A DNA stretch of 40,387 nt from Hyphomicrobiales bacterium. GTDB lineage: Bacteria; Pseudomonadota; Alphaproteobacteria; Rhizobiales; Xanthobacteraceae. A program made the translations under genes and the position numbers. Below the pieces are notes generated by a model that had not been told where the DNA came from, searched no databases, and saw only the letters and a program-made list of their open reading frames with translations. Location: positions 1-40,387 of the forward strand of contig PMAF01000232.1 of the NCBI GenBank assembly GCA_003152455.1. The letters run 5' to 3'. Numbering within the stretch: the stretch's first letter is position 1; each line of letters opens with the position of its first letter. Positions 16,484 through 25,586 of this stretch are shown piece after piece.

Positions 16484-17677
16484 ATGAGCGCGGTCCGCAC
16501 CCTCGACCACGCCGACGTGAAGGGAAAGCGTGTGCTGGTGCGCGCCGACCTCAACGTCCCGGTGGAAAACGGCGTGGTCACCGACGCCACCCGCATCGAG
16601 CGCATGGCGCACGCGATCACCGAAATCGCCGACAAGGGCGCCAAGGTGATCCTGCTGTCGCACTTCGGCCGGCCGAAGGGCCGCGATCAGAAAAATTCGC
16701 TGAAACCCGTCGCCGCCGAGGTCGCGCACATCATCAAGCGGCCGGTGAAATTCGTCGACGACTGCATCGGGGACGGCGCCGAACGCGCGGTGGCGGCGAT
16801 GAAGAACGGCGACATAATCTGCCTGGAGAATACCCGCTTCCATCCCGGCGAGGAAAAAAACGATCCCGTGTTCGTGGCGGCGCTGGCCAAGCTCGGCGAC
16901 ATTTTCGTCAACGACGCCTTCTCGGTGTCGCACCGCGCGCACGCCTCCACCGAAGGGCTCGCCCATGTGCTGCCGGCCTATGCCGGAAGAACGTTGCAGG
17001 CGGAGCTTGAAGCGTTCGAGAAGGTGCTCCACAAGCCGGCGCGTCCGCTGACGGCCATCGTCGGCGGCGCCAAGATTTCCACCAAGCTCGACCTGCTCGG
17101 CCACCTGCTGAAGAAGGTCGACGTCCTGGTCATCGGCGGCGCCATGGCCAACACTTTCCTGATGGCGCTGGGCAAAAATGTCGGCCGCTCGCTGGCCGAG
17201 CGCGACCTTGTCGACACCGCGCAGATGATCATGGACGAGGCGAAAACCGCCAAGCGCGAGATCGTGCTGCCGGTCGACGCGGTGGTCGCGCAAAAATTCG
17301 AGGCGTTGGCGCCCTCGCGCGTGGTCGACGTCGACCATGTCGGCGAAAACGATATGATCCTCGACATCGGCCCGCGCAGCGTCGAGCAAGTGGTCTCGGT
17401 GCTGGCGCGCTCGAAGACGCTGGTCTGGAACGGACCGTTCGGCGCTTTCGAGATGGAACCCTTCGACACCGGCACGGTCGAGGTCGCGGAAGCGGCGGCG
17501 GAACTGACCGCGGCCGGAAAACTTGTTTCGGTAGCGGGCGGCGGCGATACGGTGGCGGCGCTCAACGTCGCGGGCGTGACCGACCGCCTGACCTACGTTT
17601 CCACCGCCGGCGGCGCTTTCCTGGAATGGCTCGAAGGCAAGGCCTTGCCGGGAGTCGAAGTGTTGCGGAATAAATGA
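16484..17677 (+). CDS. pgk: Phosphoglycerate kinase
   Basis: The protein has 397 residues from ATG 16484 ([26 protein letters not shown]). Motifs are the N-domain RADLNVPVE and [33 protein letters not shown], the hinge [13 protein letters not shown], and the C-domain ATP site WNGPFGAFE and [12 protein letters not shown]. It makes ATP from 1,3-bisphosphoglycerate. In-frame codons upstream run through the palindromic repeat, so the later ATG is preferred. Confidence 0.97.
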   Translation: MSAVRTLDHADVKGKRVLVRADLNVPVENGVVTDATRIERMAHAITEIADKGAKVILLSHFGRPKGRDQKNSLKPVAAEVAHIIKRPVKFVDDCIGDGAERAVAAMKNGDIICLENTRFHPGEEKNDPVFVAALAKLGDIFVNDAFSVSHRAHASTEGLAHVLPAYAGRTLQAELEAFEKVLHKPARPLTAIVGGAKISTKLDLLGHLLKKVDVLVIGGAMANTFLMALGKNVGRSLAERDLVDTAQMIMDEAKTAKREIVLPVDAVVAQKFEALAPSRVVDVDHVGENDMILDIGPRSVEQVVSVLARSKTLVWNGPFGAFEMEPFDTGTVEVAEAAAELTAAGKLVSVAGGGDTVAALNVAGVTDRLTYVSTAGGAFLEWLEGKALPGVEVLRNK

Positions 17678-17712
17678 TGGCGAATGATGCTTTGCGGTCG
17701 ATGGAGAAACCC

Positions 17713-18735
17713 ATGAATCTCGATGAACTGAACAAAGTGGCACGGGCCATGGTGGCGCCCGGCAAGGGCATCCTGGCGGCCGACGAATCCTCCGGCACCA
17801 TCAAGAAGCGATTTGACGCCATCGGCGTCGAATCGACCGAGGACGCGCGCCGCGACTACCGCGAGATGCTGTTCCGCTCGGCCGACGGCATGAAGCACAT
17901 CTCCGGCGTGATCCTGTACGACGAAACCATCTGGCAGAAAGCCAAGGACGGCACGCCGCTGGTCGATCTCATCAAGAAGGCCGGCGCGCTGCCTGGCATC
18001 AAGGTCGACGAAGGCGTCAAGCCGCTGCCGAATTGCCCGGGCGAAGTCGTCACCATCGGCCTCGACAAACTCACCGACCGGCTGCCGAAATATTACGCGC
18101 AGGGCGCGCGCTTCGCCAAATGGCGGGCGGTAATCGACATCGGCGCCGGCATCCCGAGCTACACCTGCATCCGCGCCAACGCGCACGCGCTGGCGCGCTA
18201 CGCCGCGCTCTGCCAGGCGGCGCAGATCGTGCCGATCGTCGAGCCGGAAGTGCTGATGGACGGCGACCACGACATCGCGCGTTGCCAGGAAGTCACCGAG
18301 CTGGTGCTGAAGCTGACCTTCGAGGAGCTGTATTTCAATCGTGTCGCGCTCGAAGGCATGGTGCTCAAACCCAACATGATCGTGCCGGGCAAAGGCTCAA
18401 AAACCCGCGCAAGCATCGAGGACGTCGCCGCACGCACCGTCAAGGTGCTCAAGAATTGCGTGCCGGGCGCGGTGCCGGGCATCGCCTTCCTGTCCGGCGG
18501 ACAGAGCGACGAGGAAGCCACCGCCAATCTCGATGCGATGAACAAGATCGGCAACCTGCCGTGGCCGCTCACGTTCTCCTACGGCCGCGCGCTGCAGCAC
18601 GCGCCGCAAACGACATGGCAGGGCAAGACCGAGAACGTCGCCGCCGCCCAGCGCGCATTTTCACATCGCGCCAAGATGAACAGCCTCGCCGCCCTCGGGC
18701 AGTGGGAAGCCGACCTGGAGAAAAAAGCGGCATAA
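17713..18735 (+). CDS. fba: Class I fructose-bisphosphate aldolase
   Basis: The protein has 340 residues from ATG 17713 (MNLDELNKVARAMVAPGKGILAADES), preceded by GGAG. The class I pattern is clear: GKGILAADESSGTIKKRF, DEGVKPLP, KWRAVIDIG, IVEPEVLMDGDHD, EGMVLKPNMIVPG (Schiff-base Lys) and FLSGGQSDEEAT. It cleaves fructose-1,6-bisphosphate without a metal and also serves gluconeogenesis. It follows pgk by 35 bp, completing a carbon-metabolism cluster. Confidence 0.96.
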   Translation: MNLDELNKVARAMVAPGKGILAADESSGTIKKRFDAIGVESTEDARRDYREMLFRSADGMKHISGVILYDETIWQKAKDGTPLVDLIKKAGALPGIKVDEGVKPLPNCPGEVVTIGLDKLTDRLPKYYAQGARFAKWRAVIDIGAGIPSYTCIRANAHALARYAALCQAAQIVPIVEPEVLMDGDHDIARCQEVTELVLKLTFEELYFNRVALEGMVLKPNMIVPGKGSKTRASIEDVAARTVKVLKNCVPGAVPGIAFLSGGQSDEEATANLDAMNKIGNLPWPLTFSYGRALQHAPQTTWQGKTENVAAAQRAFSHRAKMNSLAALGQWEADLEKKAA

Positions 18736-18787
18736 TCAAATCGACGTGTGCGGCGTGACGGGCAGCCGAAACTACGATAAATGAGGC

Positions 18788-18874
18788 GTCATGCCCGGCC
18801 TTGTGCCGGGCATCCACGTCTTGCTTCCTGAAAATTCAAAGACGTGGATGGCCGGGACAAGCCCGGCCATGACG
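18788..18874. repeat. REP-like hairpin (CATGCCCGGCC type)
   Basis: GTCATGCCCGGCC...CCACGTCTT and AAGACGTGGATGGCCGG...GCCCGGCCATGAC are inverted arms around an A/T-rich loop. Related pieces are at 11645-11681, 26633-26736, 27728-27858 and 37420-37446. It ends just before the ribosome site of the GST gene and may terminate the fba transcript. Confidence 0.75.
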
Positions 18875-18896
18875 TAGAAACGCAAAGGACCTTCCC

Positions 18897-19529
18897 GTGA
18901 TCGATCTCTACACCTGGACCACGCCGAACGGCCGCAAAGTCTCCATCGCCCTGGAAGAGCTCGGCCTGCCCTACACCGTGCACGCGGTGGACATTTCCAA
19001 GGACGAGCAGTTCAAGCCGGAATTTCTGAAAGTAGCGCCCAACAACCGCATCCCGGCGATTGTCGACCGCGACAACAACCTGTCGCTGATGGAGTCCGGC
19101 GCGATCCTGATCTATCTCGCCGACAAAACCGGCAAGCTGCTGCCGAAGTCGGGCGAAGGCCGCTACAAAGTGATCGAATGGCTGATGTGGCAAATGGGTG
19201 GCCCCGGCCCGATGCTCGGCCAGGTGCATCACTTCGTGAAATATAATCCCGGCAAGGCGCCCTATGCCGAGGAGCGTTACCTGAAGGAAGCCCACCGGCT
19301 CTACAAGGTGCTCGACACGCAGCTTGCCGGGCGCGACTTCGTCGCCGGCGAATACTCGATCGCCGACATCGCGATCTGGCCGTGGATCTCGCGCTTCGAA
19401 TGGCAGACCATCGATCTGAAGCAATATCCCAATGTGAGGCGCTGGTACGAAACCATCGCCGCGCGCCCGGCCGTGCAGAAGGGCTACAAAGTGCCGAAGG
19501 ACATGGGACCGATCCCGATGCCGGCCTAA
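18897..19529 (+). CDS. Glutathione S-transferase family protein (YfcG/YghU-like)
   Basis: The 210-residue protein starts at GTG 18897 (IDLYTWTTPNGRKVSIALEELG). The N-terminal thioredoxin-like half contains TWTTPNGRKVSIALEE, NNRIPAIVD (cis-Pro) and LMESGAILIYLADK (Glu-Ser glutathione contact). The C-terminal half is all-helical, with AGEYSIADIAIWPW, the usual folding motif. The TPNG turn is like YfcG-type enzymes, which reduce disulfides with glutathione. AAAGGACC precedes the start. It stands next to a REP hairpin, not in the fba unit. Confidence 0.92.
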   Translation: MIDLYTWTTPNGRKVSIALEELGLPYTVHAVDISKDEQFKPEFLKVAPNNRIPAIVDRDNNLSLMESGAILIYLADKTGKLLPKSGEGRYKVIEWLMWQMGGPGPMLGQVHHFVKYNPGKAPYAEERYLKEAHRLYKVLDTQLAGRDFVAGEYSIADIAIWPWISRFEWQTIDLKQYPNVRRWYETIAARPAVQKGYKVPKDMGPIPMPA

Positions 19530-20455
19530 GGCTCGAGCGCGCGCAGGTAACGGTCGGGCAAGTGGTCGCGGATTCCGAACGGCAATAAGGCATAGAGACG
19601 GCCGAGCGCGCCCGGCCCGGCCGGCGCGAAGACGCGTCCGGCCAATATCGCCCGCATGCAGTTGCGAAGGTTGTCGCGCGCGCCATCGATGAAGCGCGGA
19701 TCGTTCGATTGGAGCCCCGCGAGCGGCGCGTCCCGCTCGAACCTGCCGCCCGATCTGCATGTCAGCAGACGGCCGACATGCGCGAACGGGTTGAGCGTCC
19801 CGAGCACCGCGATGGAATCGGGGATGCAGGGCACCGTGTCGCCGCCGTAAACGAGGCGGGTAGGTGCAATCGCCGAGGACGCGGTCGTAGCGGGATTTGA
19901 AATGACGGCCGCCCGCCCGCGGCATGCCGAAAGTATAAACCGCGGCCGGCGCCAAACGGCCGTCTTTGACCTTTTCGGCGGCGAGAACCGCCAGGGCCGC
20001 GCCGAGGCTGTGGCCGGTGAAAAAGATCGGCCGCGGGCGCGCCTGAATCAGCGCCGTGAGTTTCGTTTCGACCAGCGGCCACGCCGCGTCGAGCGCCGCC
20101 TGAAAACCTTCATGCGTGTCATTGGAAGTCAGCCGGCAATCCGCATCGGTCATCAGATTGCGATCGAGCGCGGGGTCGGTGCCGGCGAACGCGGCCACGA
20201 TGCAGTCTTCGCGCTCGCCGATAATCGCGCGGGTGCGATGTGTTGCGCCTGCACGCGCACCGGATCGATCGGCTTGAAGTCCCAGAACGGGCCGATATCG
20301 GCAATCGTTTGCGGGGCATCGGTCTCATAGGCGAGTTGCGACATCCATATCATGGCGCGGGCGTCGTCGAGGTCGAAGCCTCCCCGCAAAGGTCGAAATC
20401 GATCGAAGGCCGTCCGGCTGTAATCGGCCGGCGGGAGCTGAACGAAAAGGCTCAT
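19526..20455 (-). pseudogene. Class 3-type lipase (alpha/beta hydrolase), two frameshifts
   Basis: Three minus-strand frames join into one lipase-like protein. Frame 1 from ATG 20455 (MSLFVQLPPADYSRTAF) runs to about 20230. Frame 2 (AIIGEREDCIVAAFAGTDP...IFFTGHSLGAALAVLAAEKV...YTFGMPRAGG) runs to about 19865. Frame 3 (RLVYGGDTVPCIPD...LPDRYLRALEP) ends at the stop at 19526. GHSLG is the nucleophile elbow and GDTVP the expected Asp region of fungal-type lipases. The shifts fall at a CGCGCG run near 20228-20235 and a CCC run near 19858, so base-call errors are possible. As read, no full enzyme can be made. The tail meets the GST gene tail with a 4-bp overlap. Confidence 0.8.
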
Positions 20456-20475
20456 GGAGGTTGCCTTGGGAAATT

Positions 20476-20491
20476 TACTCGCGCGCGAGTA
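20476..20491. promoter_or_regulatory. Perfect 16-bp palindrome upstream of the lipase relic
   Basis: TACTCGCGCGCGAGTA is fully self-complementary and lies 21 bp upstream of the lipase ATG (minus strand), where a repressor site could be. No regulator gene is adjacent. Confidence 0.35.
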
Positions 20492-20680
20492 TTGCAACCA
20501 GAAGTAGAATTATGCAACAGACAATTGTGCGATCAGCCGCGATCATACGCGCCATGCAAAAAGACGGAGCGCGCGCTGGCGTGAGCTGTTTTTCTAAAAT
20601 TGAAAACCCGCCTGCAAAGACGGCACGCGCCTTCGGCGCGTTGGCTCAGCGGGGATCAAGAATCTTAATGGGCCATAACG

Positions 20681-20701
20681 CTCACCCGACGTGCGGGTGA
20701 G
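20681..20701. terminator. Hairpin downstream of the Bug receptor gene
   Basis: CTCACCCG, a 5-nt loop, CGGGTGAG form an 8-bp stem 27 bp past the stop of the minus-strand TctC-like gene. There is no T-tract after it, so it is a weak terminator or a simple mRNA-end hairpin. A second hairpin (ACGCGCC-TTC-GGCGCGT) lies at 20625-20641. Confidence 0.35.
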
Positions 20702-20727
20702 ACGAAATGAAAGCTACGGGTTGCCGC

Positions 20728-21711
20728 CTATTTCCCCGCGCCCGGAATGACGATGTTCTCCTCTTTCACCAGCGTCATCCATTTCGCCACGTCGGCGTTG
20801 ATGAAGCGGGCGAACTCGTCGGGCATCTGCGGCTCGGGCTCGGCGCCGATCTTGGCCATGCGGTCGATCACGTCCTTCTCGCCCATGATCGCGACCACCG
20901 CCTTGTTGAGCTTGTCGACGATCTCCTTCGGCGTATGCGCCGGCGCCAGCAGGCCGAACCAGCCGACCGAGGCGTAGCCGGGCAAGCCGCCTTCCGCCAC
21001 CGTCGGCACGTCGGGGAAGAATTTCGAGCGTTTGGCGCCGGTGGTGCCGAGCGCCTTGAGCTTGCCGGCCGCGACAAAGGCCTGCACCGTGGTCGAAGGC
21101 GAGAACATCATGTCGATGCGGCCGCCGAGGAGATCGGTGACCGCGGGGCCGGTGCCCTTGTAGGGAACGTGCAGCATCTCGACATGCGCGTCCTTCTCGA
21201 ACAGCGCGCCGGATAGATGCGAGGCGGCGCCGATGCCGGAAGAGCCGAACGACAGCGCCTTCGGCTTCTCGCGCGCGAGCTTGATCAATTCGGCGACCGA
21301 ATTGGCTTTGACGCTCGGATTGACCACCAGCAGATAAGGCGGCGCCGCCACCACGGTGATGGGCGCGAAAAATTTGGTGACGTCGAAATGCCCTTCCGGG
21401 GCGAGCGCTGCGGAAGCCGCCATCAGCGCGCCGGTCGAGGCCATCAGCAGCGTGTAGCCGTCCGGCTCCGCCTTGACGAAGGCCTTGGTGCCGATGCCGC
21501 CGGAGGCGCCGGGCTGGTTTTCGACCACCACCGGCTGGCCCCATTGGTCGGCCAGGCGCTGGGCGATGATGCGGCCAAGCACGTCGGTGCCGCCGCCGGG
21601 CGCGAACGGCACCACCATCTTGATGGCGTGGCTGGGATAGTCGGCCGCGGCGGCGGGCGTGAAAGGCACTACGGCAAGGCACAGCAACAGCAGCGACAGG
21701 CGTTTGAGCAT
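20728..21711 (-). CDS. Bug-family (TctC-like) periplasmic solute receptor
   Basis: The 327-residue protein has a clear signal peptide at residues 1-22 (MLKRLSLLLLCLAVVPF, Ala-rich cleavage site). The family opening IKMVVPFAPGGGTDVLGRIIAQRL comes next, then VENQPGASGGIGTKAFVKAEPDGYTLLM, both diagnostic for Bug receptors of tripartite tricarboxylate transporters. They bind carboxylates such as citrate or aromatic acids in the periplasm. No TctA or TctB membrane gene is nearby, so it is an orphan receptor, a common state in this family. The ligand cannot be predicted. Confidence 0.93.
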   Translation of the reverse strand: MLKRLSLLLLCLAVVPFTPAAAADYPSHAIKMVVPFAPGGGTDVLGRIIAQRLADQWGQPVVVENQPGASGGIGTKAFVKAEPDGYTLLMASTGALMAASAALAPEGHFDVTKFFAPITVVAAPPYLLVVNPSVKANSVAELIKLAREKPKALSFGSSGIGAASHLSGALFEKDAHVEMLHVPYKGTGPAVTDLLGGRIDMMFSPSTTVQAFVAAGKLKALGTTGAKRSKFFPDVPTVAEGGLPGYASVGWFGLLAPAHTPKEIVDKLNKAVVAIMGEKDVIDRMAKIGAEPEPQMPDEFARFINADVAKWMTLVKEENIVIPGAGK

Positions 21712-21871
21712 GTTTCTCCCCAGGGGCTTTTTTTGGCAAGCCGCCTTGTTCGGCAGCCTCGATTCAATGCTAACCAGCCGGCCGGCGCGCGTCTATGCGC
21801 CGCACGGCCGGCCGCGACGGACGGCGCGCCGGTGTCAATTTTCCGCCGGATTGGGCTAGCATGCGAATCCC

Positions 21872-22546
21872 ATGAATTCCGGACCCAAGACTTCGCGACC
21901 CAAACAGGCCGACCCGCGCCCGGCGCCGCGTCTCTACCTGGTGACGCCGCCGGTCGCCGACGCGCAAGCGTTTTCGGAAAGCCTTGCCGCGGCTTTGGGC
22001 GCAGGCGATGTCGCCGCCGTGCTGCTGCGTCTGGCCGACGCCCACGAGCGCACGCGGATCAATCGCGCCAAGGCGCTCGGCACCATCGTCCAGGACAAAG
22101 GCGCGGCGCTGCTCATCGAGGACCATGCCGGTTTGGTCGCGCGCGCCGGCGCCGACGGCGCGCATGTGACCGGCATCGCGGCGTTTGGCGACGCGGTCGA
22201 ACAGCTCAAGCCCGAGCGCATCGTCGGCGTCGGCGGCTTGTTTACCCGCCACGACGGCATGGTCGTCGCGGAGATGGGCGCCGACTACGTCATGTTCGGC
22301 GAACTTGGCCGCGGCGGCGAACGGCCGGGCTTCGACGCGATCGAGGAGCGCGTCGCCTGGTGGACGGAAGTGTTCGAGGCGCCGTGCGTCGCCTATGCCG
22401 CTTCGCTCGACGAGATCGCCCCGCTGATGAAAGCCGGCGCCGATTTCATCGCACTCGGCGATTGGCTGTGGCGCGACCCGCAAGCGGTCGCGGCGACGGT
22501 TGCGCAAGCCGCCGGCCGCCTGCGTCTGCCGGAGAGCGCGGCATGA
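21872..22546 (+). CDS. ThiE/TenI-like thiamine-phosphate-synthase homologue, probably divergent
   Basis: This is a 224-residue TIM-barrel protein. It opens RLYLVTPP and carries AAVLLRL, LLIEDHAGLVARAGADGAHVTG, IVGVGGLFTRHDGMVVAEMGADYVMFGE and GADFIALGDWLW, following the ThiE/TenI plan. Key ThiE features are altered: the N-D-R/H phosphate motif is EDH, and the usual G-V-H-L-G-Q is GAHVTG. It may therefore not make thiamine phosphate. Its stop overlaps the start of the Sel1-repeat gene (ATGA), so the two are coupled. Confidence 0.78.
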   Translation: MNSGPKTSRPKQADPRPAPRLYLVTPPVADAQAFSESLAAALGAGDVAAVLLRLADAHERTRINRAKALGTIVQDKGAALLIEDHAGLVARAGADGAHVTGIAAFGDAVEQLKPERIVGVGGLFTRHDGMVVAEMGADYVMFGELGRGGERPGFDAIEERVAWWTEVFEAPCVAYAASLDEIAPLMKAGADFIALGDWLWRDPQAVAATVAQAAGRLRLPESAA

Positions 22547-23532
22547 CGGCGCGGCAGCACGGCACGATGCTCGCGCTGTGCGTGCTCGCCACTTTGGCCG
22601 CGCCGGCCCTGGCGCAGACCCAAAAAAGAACACCGCCGCCGGTGCCGCCGCCCCCGGCGCCGAATGCAGCGGCCAACCCCGACGACGGCAAGGCCGACAT
22701 CGCCTACGGCGCATTCCAGCGCGGCATGTTTTTGACCGCGCTCGCCGAGGCAAGCAAACGCGCGCAGCAGAACGACCCCGCCGCCATGACGCTGCTCGGC
22801 GAACTCTACGCGCAAGGGCTCGGCGTGCCCCGTGACGACGGCAAGGCGGCGGACTGGTACAAGCAGGCCGCCGCGCACGGCGACCGCGACGCCATGTTCG
22901 CGCTGGCGATGTTCAATCTCGAAGGCCGCGCCGGACCGCGCAATCCGGACGAAGCCGCCCGCCTGCTGGCAGCCGCCGCCAAGCTCGGTCACGCGGCTGC
23001 CGCCTACGATCTCGGCCTGCTCTACCTGCAAGGCCAGCAGTTCCCGCAGGATTTCGCGCGCGCCGCCCAACTGTTCCGGCAGGCTTCCGATGCCGGAAAC
23101 GCCGACGCGCAATACGCGCTCGCCTCGATGTACAAGGAGGGGCGCGGCGTGCCGAAGGATATTAACGAAGCCGAGCGTCTGATGGGGCTGGCCTCGGTCG
23201 CCGGCAATGTCGACGCCATGGTGGAATTCGCCATCGCGCAGTTCAACGGCAGCGGCGTCGCCAAGAACGAAGTCGCCGCCGCCAAGCTGATGCTGATCGC
23301 GGCGCGGCGCGGCAGCGCCATCGCGCAGGACCGCATGGCGCGCATTCTGATGGCCGGGCGCGGCATGCCGGCCGATGCGACCGAAGCGGTAAAATGGCAC
23401 ATCATCGCCAAGGCCGGCGGCGACAGCGATCCCGATCTTGACGCCTTCGCAGCCCAGCAGACGCAGCAGGTGCGCGACGCCGCCGAGAAAGCGGCCAAGA
23501 TTTGGATGTCGACCCTGCCGCCGCGCCCTTGA
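22543..23532 (+). CDS. Secreted Sel1-repeat (TPR-like) protein
   Basis: The 329-residue protein has a signal peptide at 1-25 (LALCVLATLAAPALAQ), a Pro-rich linker (TPPPVPPPPAPN), then about six Sel1 repeats of 36 residues. Each is of the form A-x-x-x-L-G-x-x-Y-x-x-G-x-G-V-x-x-D, for example LLGELYAQGLGVPRDDGKAADWY and ALASMYKEGRGVPKDINEAERL. Sel1 proteins are periplasmic or envelope scaffolds that hold protein partners. The start overlaps the stop of the ThiE-like gene. An in-frame open stretch upstream reads through that gene and is not coding. Confidence 0.88.
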   Translation: MTARQHGTMLALCVLATLAAPALAQTQKRTPPPVPPPPAPNAAANPDDGKADIAYGAFQRGMFLTALAEASKRAQQNDPAAMTLLGELYAQGLGVPRDDGKAADWYKQAAAHGDRDAMFALAMFNLEGRAGPRNPDEAARLLAAAAKLGHAAAAYDLGLLYLQGQQFPQDFARAAQLFRQASDAGNADAQYALASMYKEGRGVPKDINEAERLMGLASVAGNVDAMVEFAIAQFNGSGVAKNEVAAAKLMLIAARRGSAIAQDRMARILMAGRGMPADATEAVKWHIIAKAGGDSDPDLDAFAAQQTQQVRDAAEKAAKIWMSTLPPRP

Positions 23533-23566
23533 CGGGGCCCGCCTTCGCGGGCAGACCCCACGCGCC

Positions 23567-24364
23567 ATGCACCACTCGGCTTTGCTCAACGTCATGATCG
23601 CCGCCGCCCGCAAGACGGCGCGCGCGCTCAAGCGCGATTTCGGCGAGTTGGAGAAGCTGCAGGTCTCGCTCAAGGGCCCGGCCAACTTCGTCTCGTCGGC
23701 CGACCGCCGCGCCGAGGAGACGCTGTTCCAGGAGTTGAGCAGGGCGCGGCCCGGCTACGGCTTTCTCGGCGAGGAAGGCGGCCACCGCGCGGGCGCCGAC
23801 ACGTCGCACCGCTGGATCGTCGATCCGCTCGACGGCACCACCAATTTCCTGCACGGCATTCCGCAATTCGCCATCGCCATCGCGCTCGAGCGTGAGGGCG
23901 CCGTGATCGCCGGCCTGGTCTACAACCCGGCCAGCGAAGAGATGTTCATCGCCGAAAAGGGCAAGGGCGCGTTCATGAACGAGCAGCGCATCCGCGTCGC
24001 CGGCCGCAAGCGGCTTGCCGACGCCGTGATCGCCTGCGGCTTGCCGCATATCGGCCGTGGCGATCTCGTGCTGGCGCGCCAGGAAACCGGCGCCATGCAG
24101 GAGCAAGTCGCGGGCTTGCGCCGCTTCGGCGCCGCCGCGCTCGATCTAGCCTGGGTCGCGGCCGGCCGCCTCGACGGCTACTGGGAGCGCGACATCAAGC
24201 CCTGGGACATGGCGGCCGGGTTCATTCTGGTGCGCGAGGCCGGCGGCTACATTTCCGATTGCGACGGCGGTGACGACATGTTCGCCAAGGGCCATGTCAT
24301 TGCCGGCAATGAGGCCATCCAGAAAGAGCTGCTGGCCGTGCTCAAAGCCGCCGGCAAGGTCTGA
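23567..24364 (+). CDS. Inositol-monophosphatase family phosphatase (SuhB-like)
   Basis: The protein has 265 residues from ATG 23567 (MHHSALLNVMIAAARKTARAL). Metal-binding motifs are in order: GEEGG (Glu), WIVDPLDGTTNFLHG (Asp-Pro-Leu-Asp-Gly-Thr) and KPWDMAAGFILVREAGG (second Asp). This is the lithium-sensitive phosphatase fold. Likely substrates are inositol-1-phosphate or related sugar phosphates; in E. coli, SuhB also acts in rRNA antitermination. It sits 34 bp after the Sel1 gene, across a small GGGCCCGC hairpin, probably in the same transcript. Confidence 0.93.
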   Translation: MHHSALLNVMIAAARKTARALKRDFGELEKLQVSLKGPANFVSSADRRAEETLFQELSRARPGYGFLGEEGGHRAGADTSHRWIVDPLDGTTNFLHGIPQFAIAIALEREGAVIAGLVYNPASEEMFIAEKGKGAFMNEQRIRVAGRKRLADAVIACGLPHIGRGDLVLARQETGAMQEQVAGLRRFGAAALDLAWVAAGRLDGYWERDIKPWDMAAGFILVREAGGYISDCDGGDDMFAKGHVIAGNEAIQKELLAVLKAAGKV

Positions 24365-24537
24365 CGCCGGGCCGGGCGCGAACCTCCGGCCTTGCGCCTC
24401 ACGGGCGGCGGACACCGCAATTTGAACTCAATCCGCCATTCTATCTTGGGGGCTCCGGCACTTCCTCTTTTTCCTTGTCACGGGTCTGTGCCATATTGAG
24501 CAAGCCGCGACCCGGCCGGCGTCAACATCGCAAGCCC

Positions 24538-25512
24538 ATGGCAAAAGAACTCGATCCGCTCAAACTGTCGTCGCCCCGCATCTTCCTGCTGCGGATGATG
24601 GTGTTCGTCGTGCTCGGCGGCCTGGTCACCTTTCTGCTGCACAAGCAGATCGTGGTGGCGTTCATGGCCAATCCCGGACTGAACTCGGTGATCATCTTCG
24701 TCCTGCTGATCGGCATCGCGCTGTGTCTGCGCCAGGTGATCCGGCTCTATCCGGAGATCGCCTGGGTCAACAATTTCCGCCTCGCCGATCCGGGCCTGGC
24801 GGTCGAGCGGCCGCCGGTGCTGCTGGCGCCGATGGCGGCGATCCTCGGCAGCCGCATCGGCCGCATGGCGGTGTCGACTCAATTGATGCGCAGCATCCTC
24901 GACTCGATCGCCACCCGCCTCGACGAGGCGCGCGACATCTCGCGCTACATGACCGGGCTGCTGGTGTTCCTCGGCCTGCTCGGCACCTTCTGGGGCCTGA
25001 TCGAAACGGTCAGTTCGGTCGGCGGCGTGATCCAGGGCCTGAAAGCCGGCGGCGATGCCGCCTCCATGTTCGATTCGCTGCGCGAAGGCCTCGCCGCGCC
25101 GCTCTCCGGCATGGGAATTTCATTTTCTTCTTCGCTGTTCGGCCTCGCCGGTTCGCTGGTTCTCGGTTTTCTCGATCTGCAATCGAGCCAGGCGCAGAAC
25201 CGCTTCTACACCGAACTGGAAGACTGGCTGTCCACCACGGTCTACGACTACTCGGCCGAGCCGGCCGCCGCCGGCGGCACCGGCGAAATGCGCACGGCCA
25301 TCGACCGCCTGCGCACGGCGCTGCACGAGGGCGGCGCCGGCACGGCCGGTTCCGGCGCCATGTCCAACCTGGCGGAAGCGATCCAGGGCCTGGTCCACCA
25401 CATGCGGACCGAGCAGCAGTTGATCCGCGACTGGGCCGACAGCCACGCCGATCAGCAGCGCGAGGTCAAACGCCTGCTGGAAATCATCGCGCGCGAGAAG
25501 GTGGATCGGTGA
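24538..25512 (+). CDS. MotA/TolQ/ExbB-type proton channel of an unnamed motor
   Basis: The protein has 324 residues from ATG 24538 (MAKELDPLKLSSPRIF). Four membrane helices lie at about 16-36 (LLRMMVFVVLGGLVTFLL), 45-62 (VIIFVLLIGIALCL), 140-162 (GLLVFLGLLGTFWGLIETV) and 195-218 (GISFSSSLFGLAGSLVLGFLDL). GLLGTFWGLIETV and the G-I-S-F-S-S-S-L-F-G helix are the MotA_ExbB signatures. The cytoplasmic C-terminus (about 100 residues) is Gly/Ala-rich then helical, without the very long tail of ZorA. It is followed by an OmpA/MotB-like partner, with a REP hairpin between. This looks like a proton-driven peptidoglycan-anchored motor whose job is not known. Confidence 0.85.
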   Translation: MAKELDPLKLSSPRIFLLRMMVFVVLGGLVTFLLHKQIVVAFMANPGLNSVIIFVLLIGIALCLRQVIRLYPEIAWVNNFRLADPGLAVERPPVLLAPMAAILGSRIGRMAVSTQLMRSILDSIATRLDEARDISRYMTGLLVFLGLLGTFWGLIETVSSVGGVIQGLKAGGDAASMFDSLREGLAAPLSGMGISFSSSLFGLAGSLVLGFLDLQSSQAQNRFYTELEDWLSTTVYDYSAEPAAAGGTGEMRTAIDRLRTALHEGGAGTAGSGAMSNLAEAIQGLVHHMRTEQQLIRDWADSHADQQREVKRLLEIIAREKVDR

Positions 25513-25516
25513 TCCT

Positions 25517-25565
25517 CCGTCATCCTGAGGCGCCCGGCCGAAGACCGAGCCGCGAAGGATGACGG
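25517..25565. repeat. REP-like hairpin inside the motor gene pair
   Basis: CCGTCATCCTGAGG...CCGCGAAGGATGACGG. It is the same family as 10101-10211 and sits in the 74-bp gap between the channel and stator genes, so it is part of their shared mRNA. Confidence 0.75.
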
Positions 25566-25586
25566 ATTAAAGAGCGAGAGTTGTTG

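Noticed and set aside
15337-16644. Long minus-strand open frame opposite gap (435 codons)
   Set aside because: It lies wholly opposite gap, which has strong family motifs. The translation is His/Asp/Val-rich with no recognisable domain, as expected for the antisense of a GC-rich gene.
21217-22542. N-terminal extension of the Sel1-repeat gene by more than 440 codons
   Set aside because: The extension is in frame but reads through the ThiE-like gene in another frame; the signal peptide at 22543 marks the real start.
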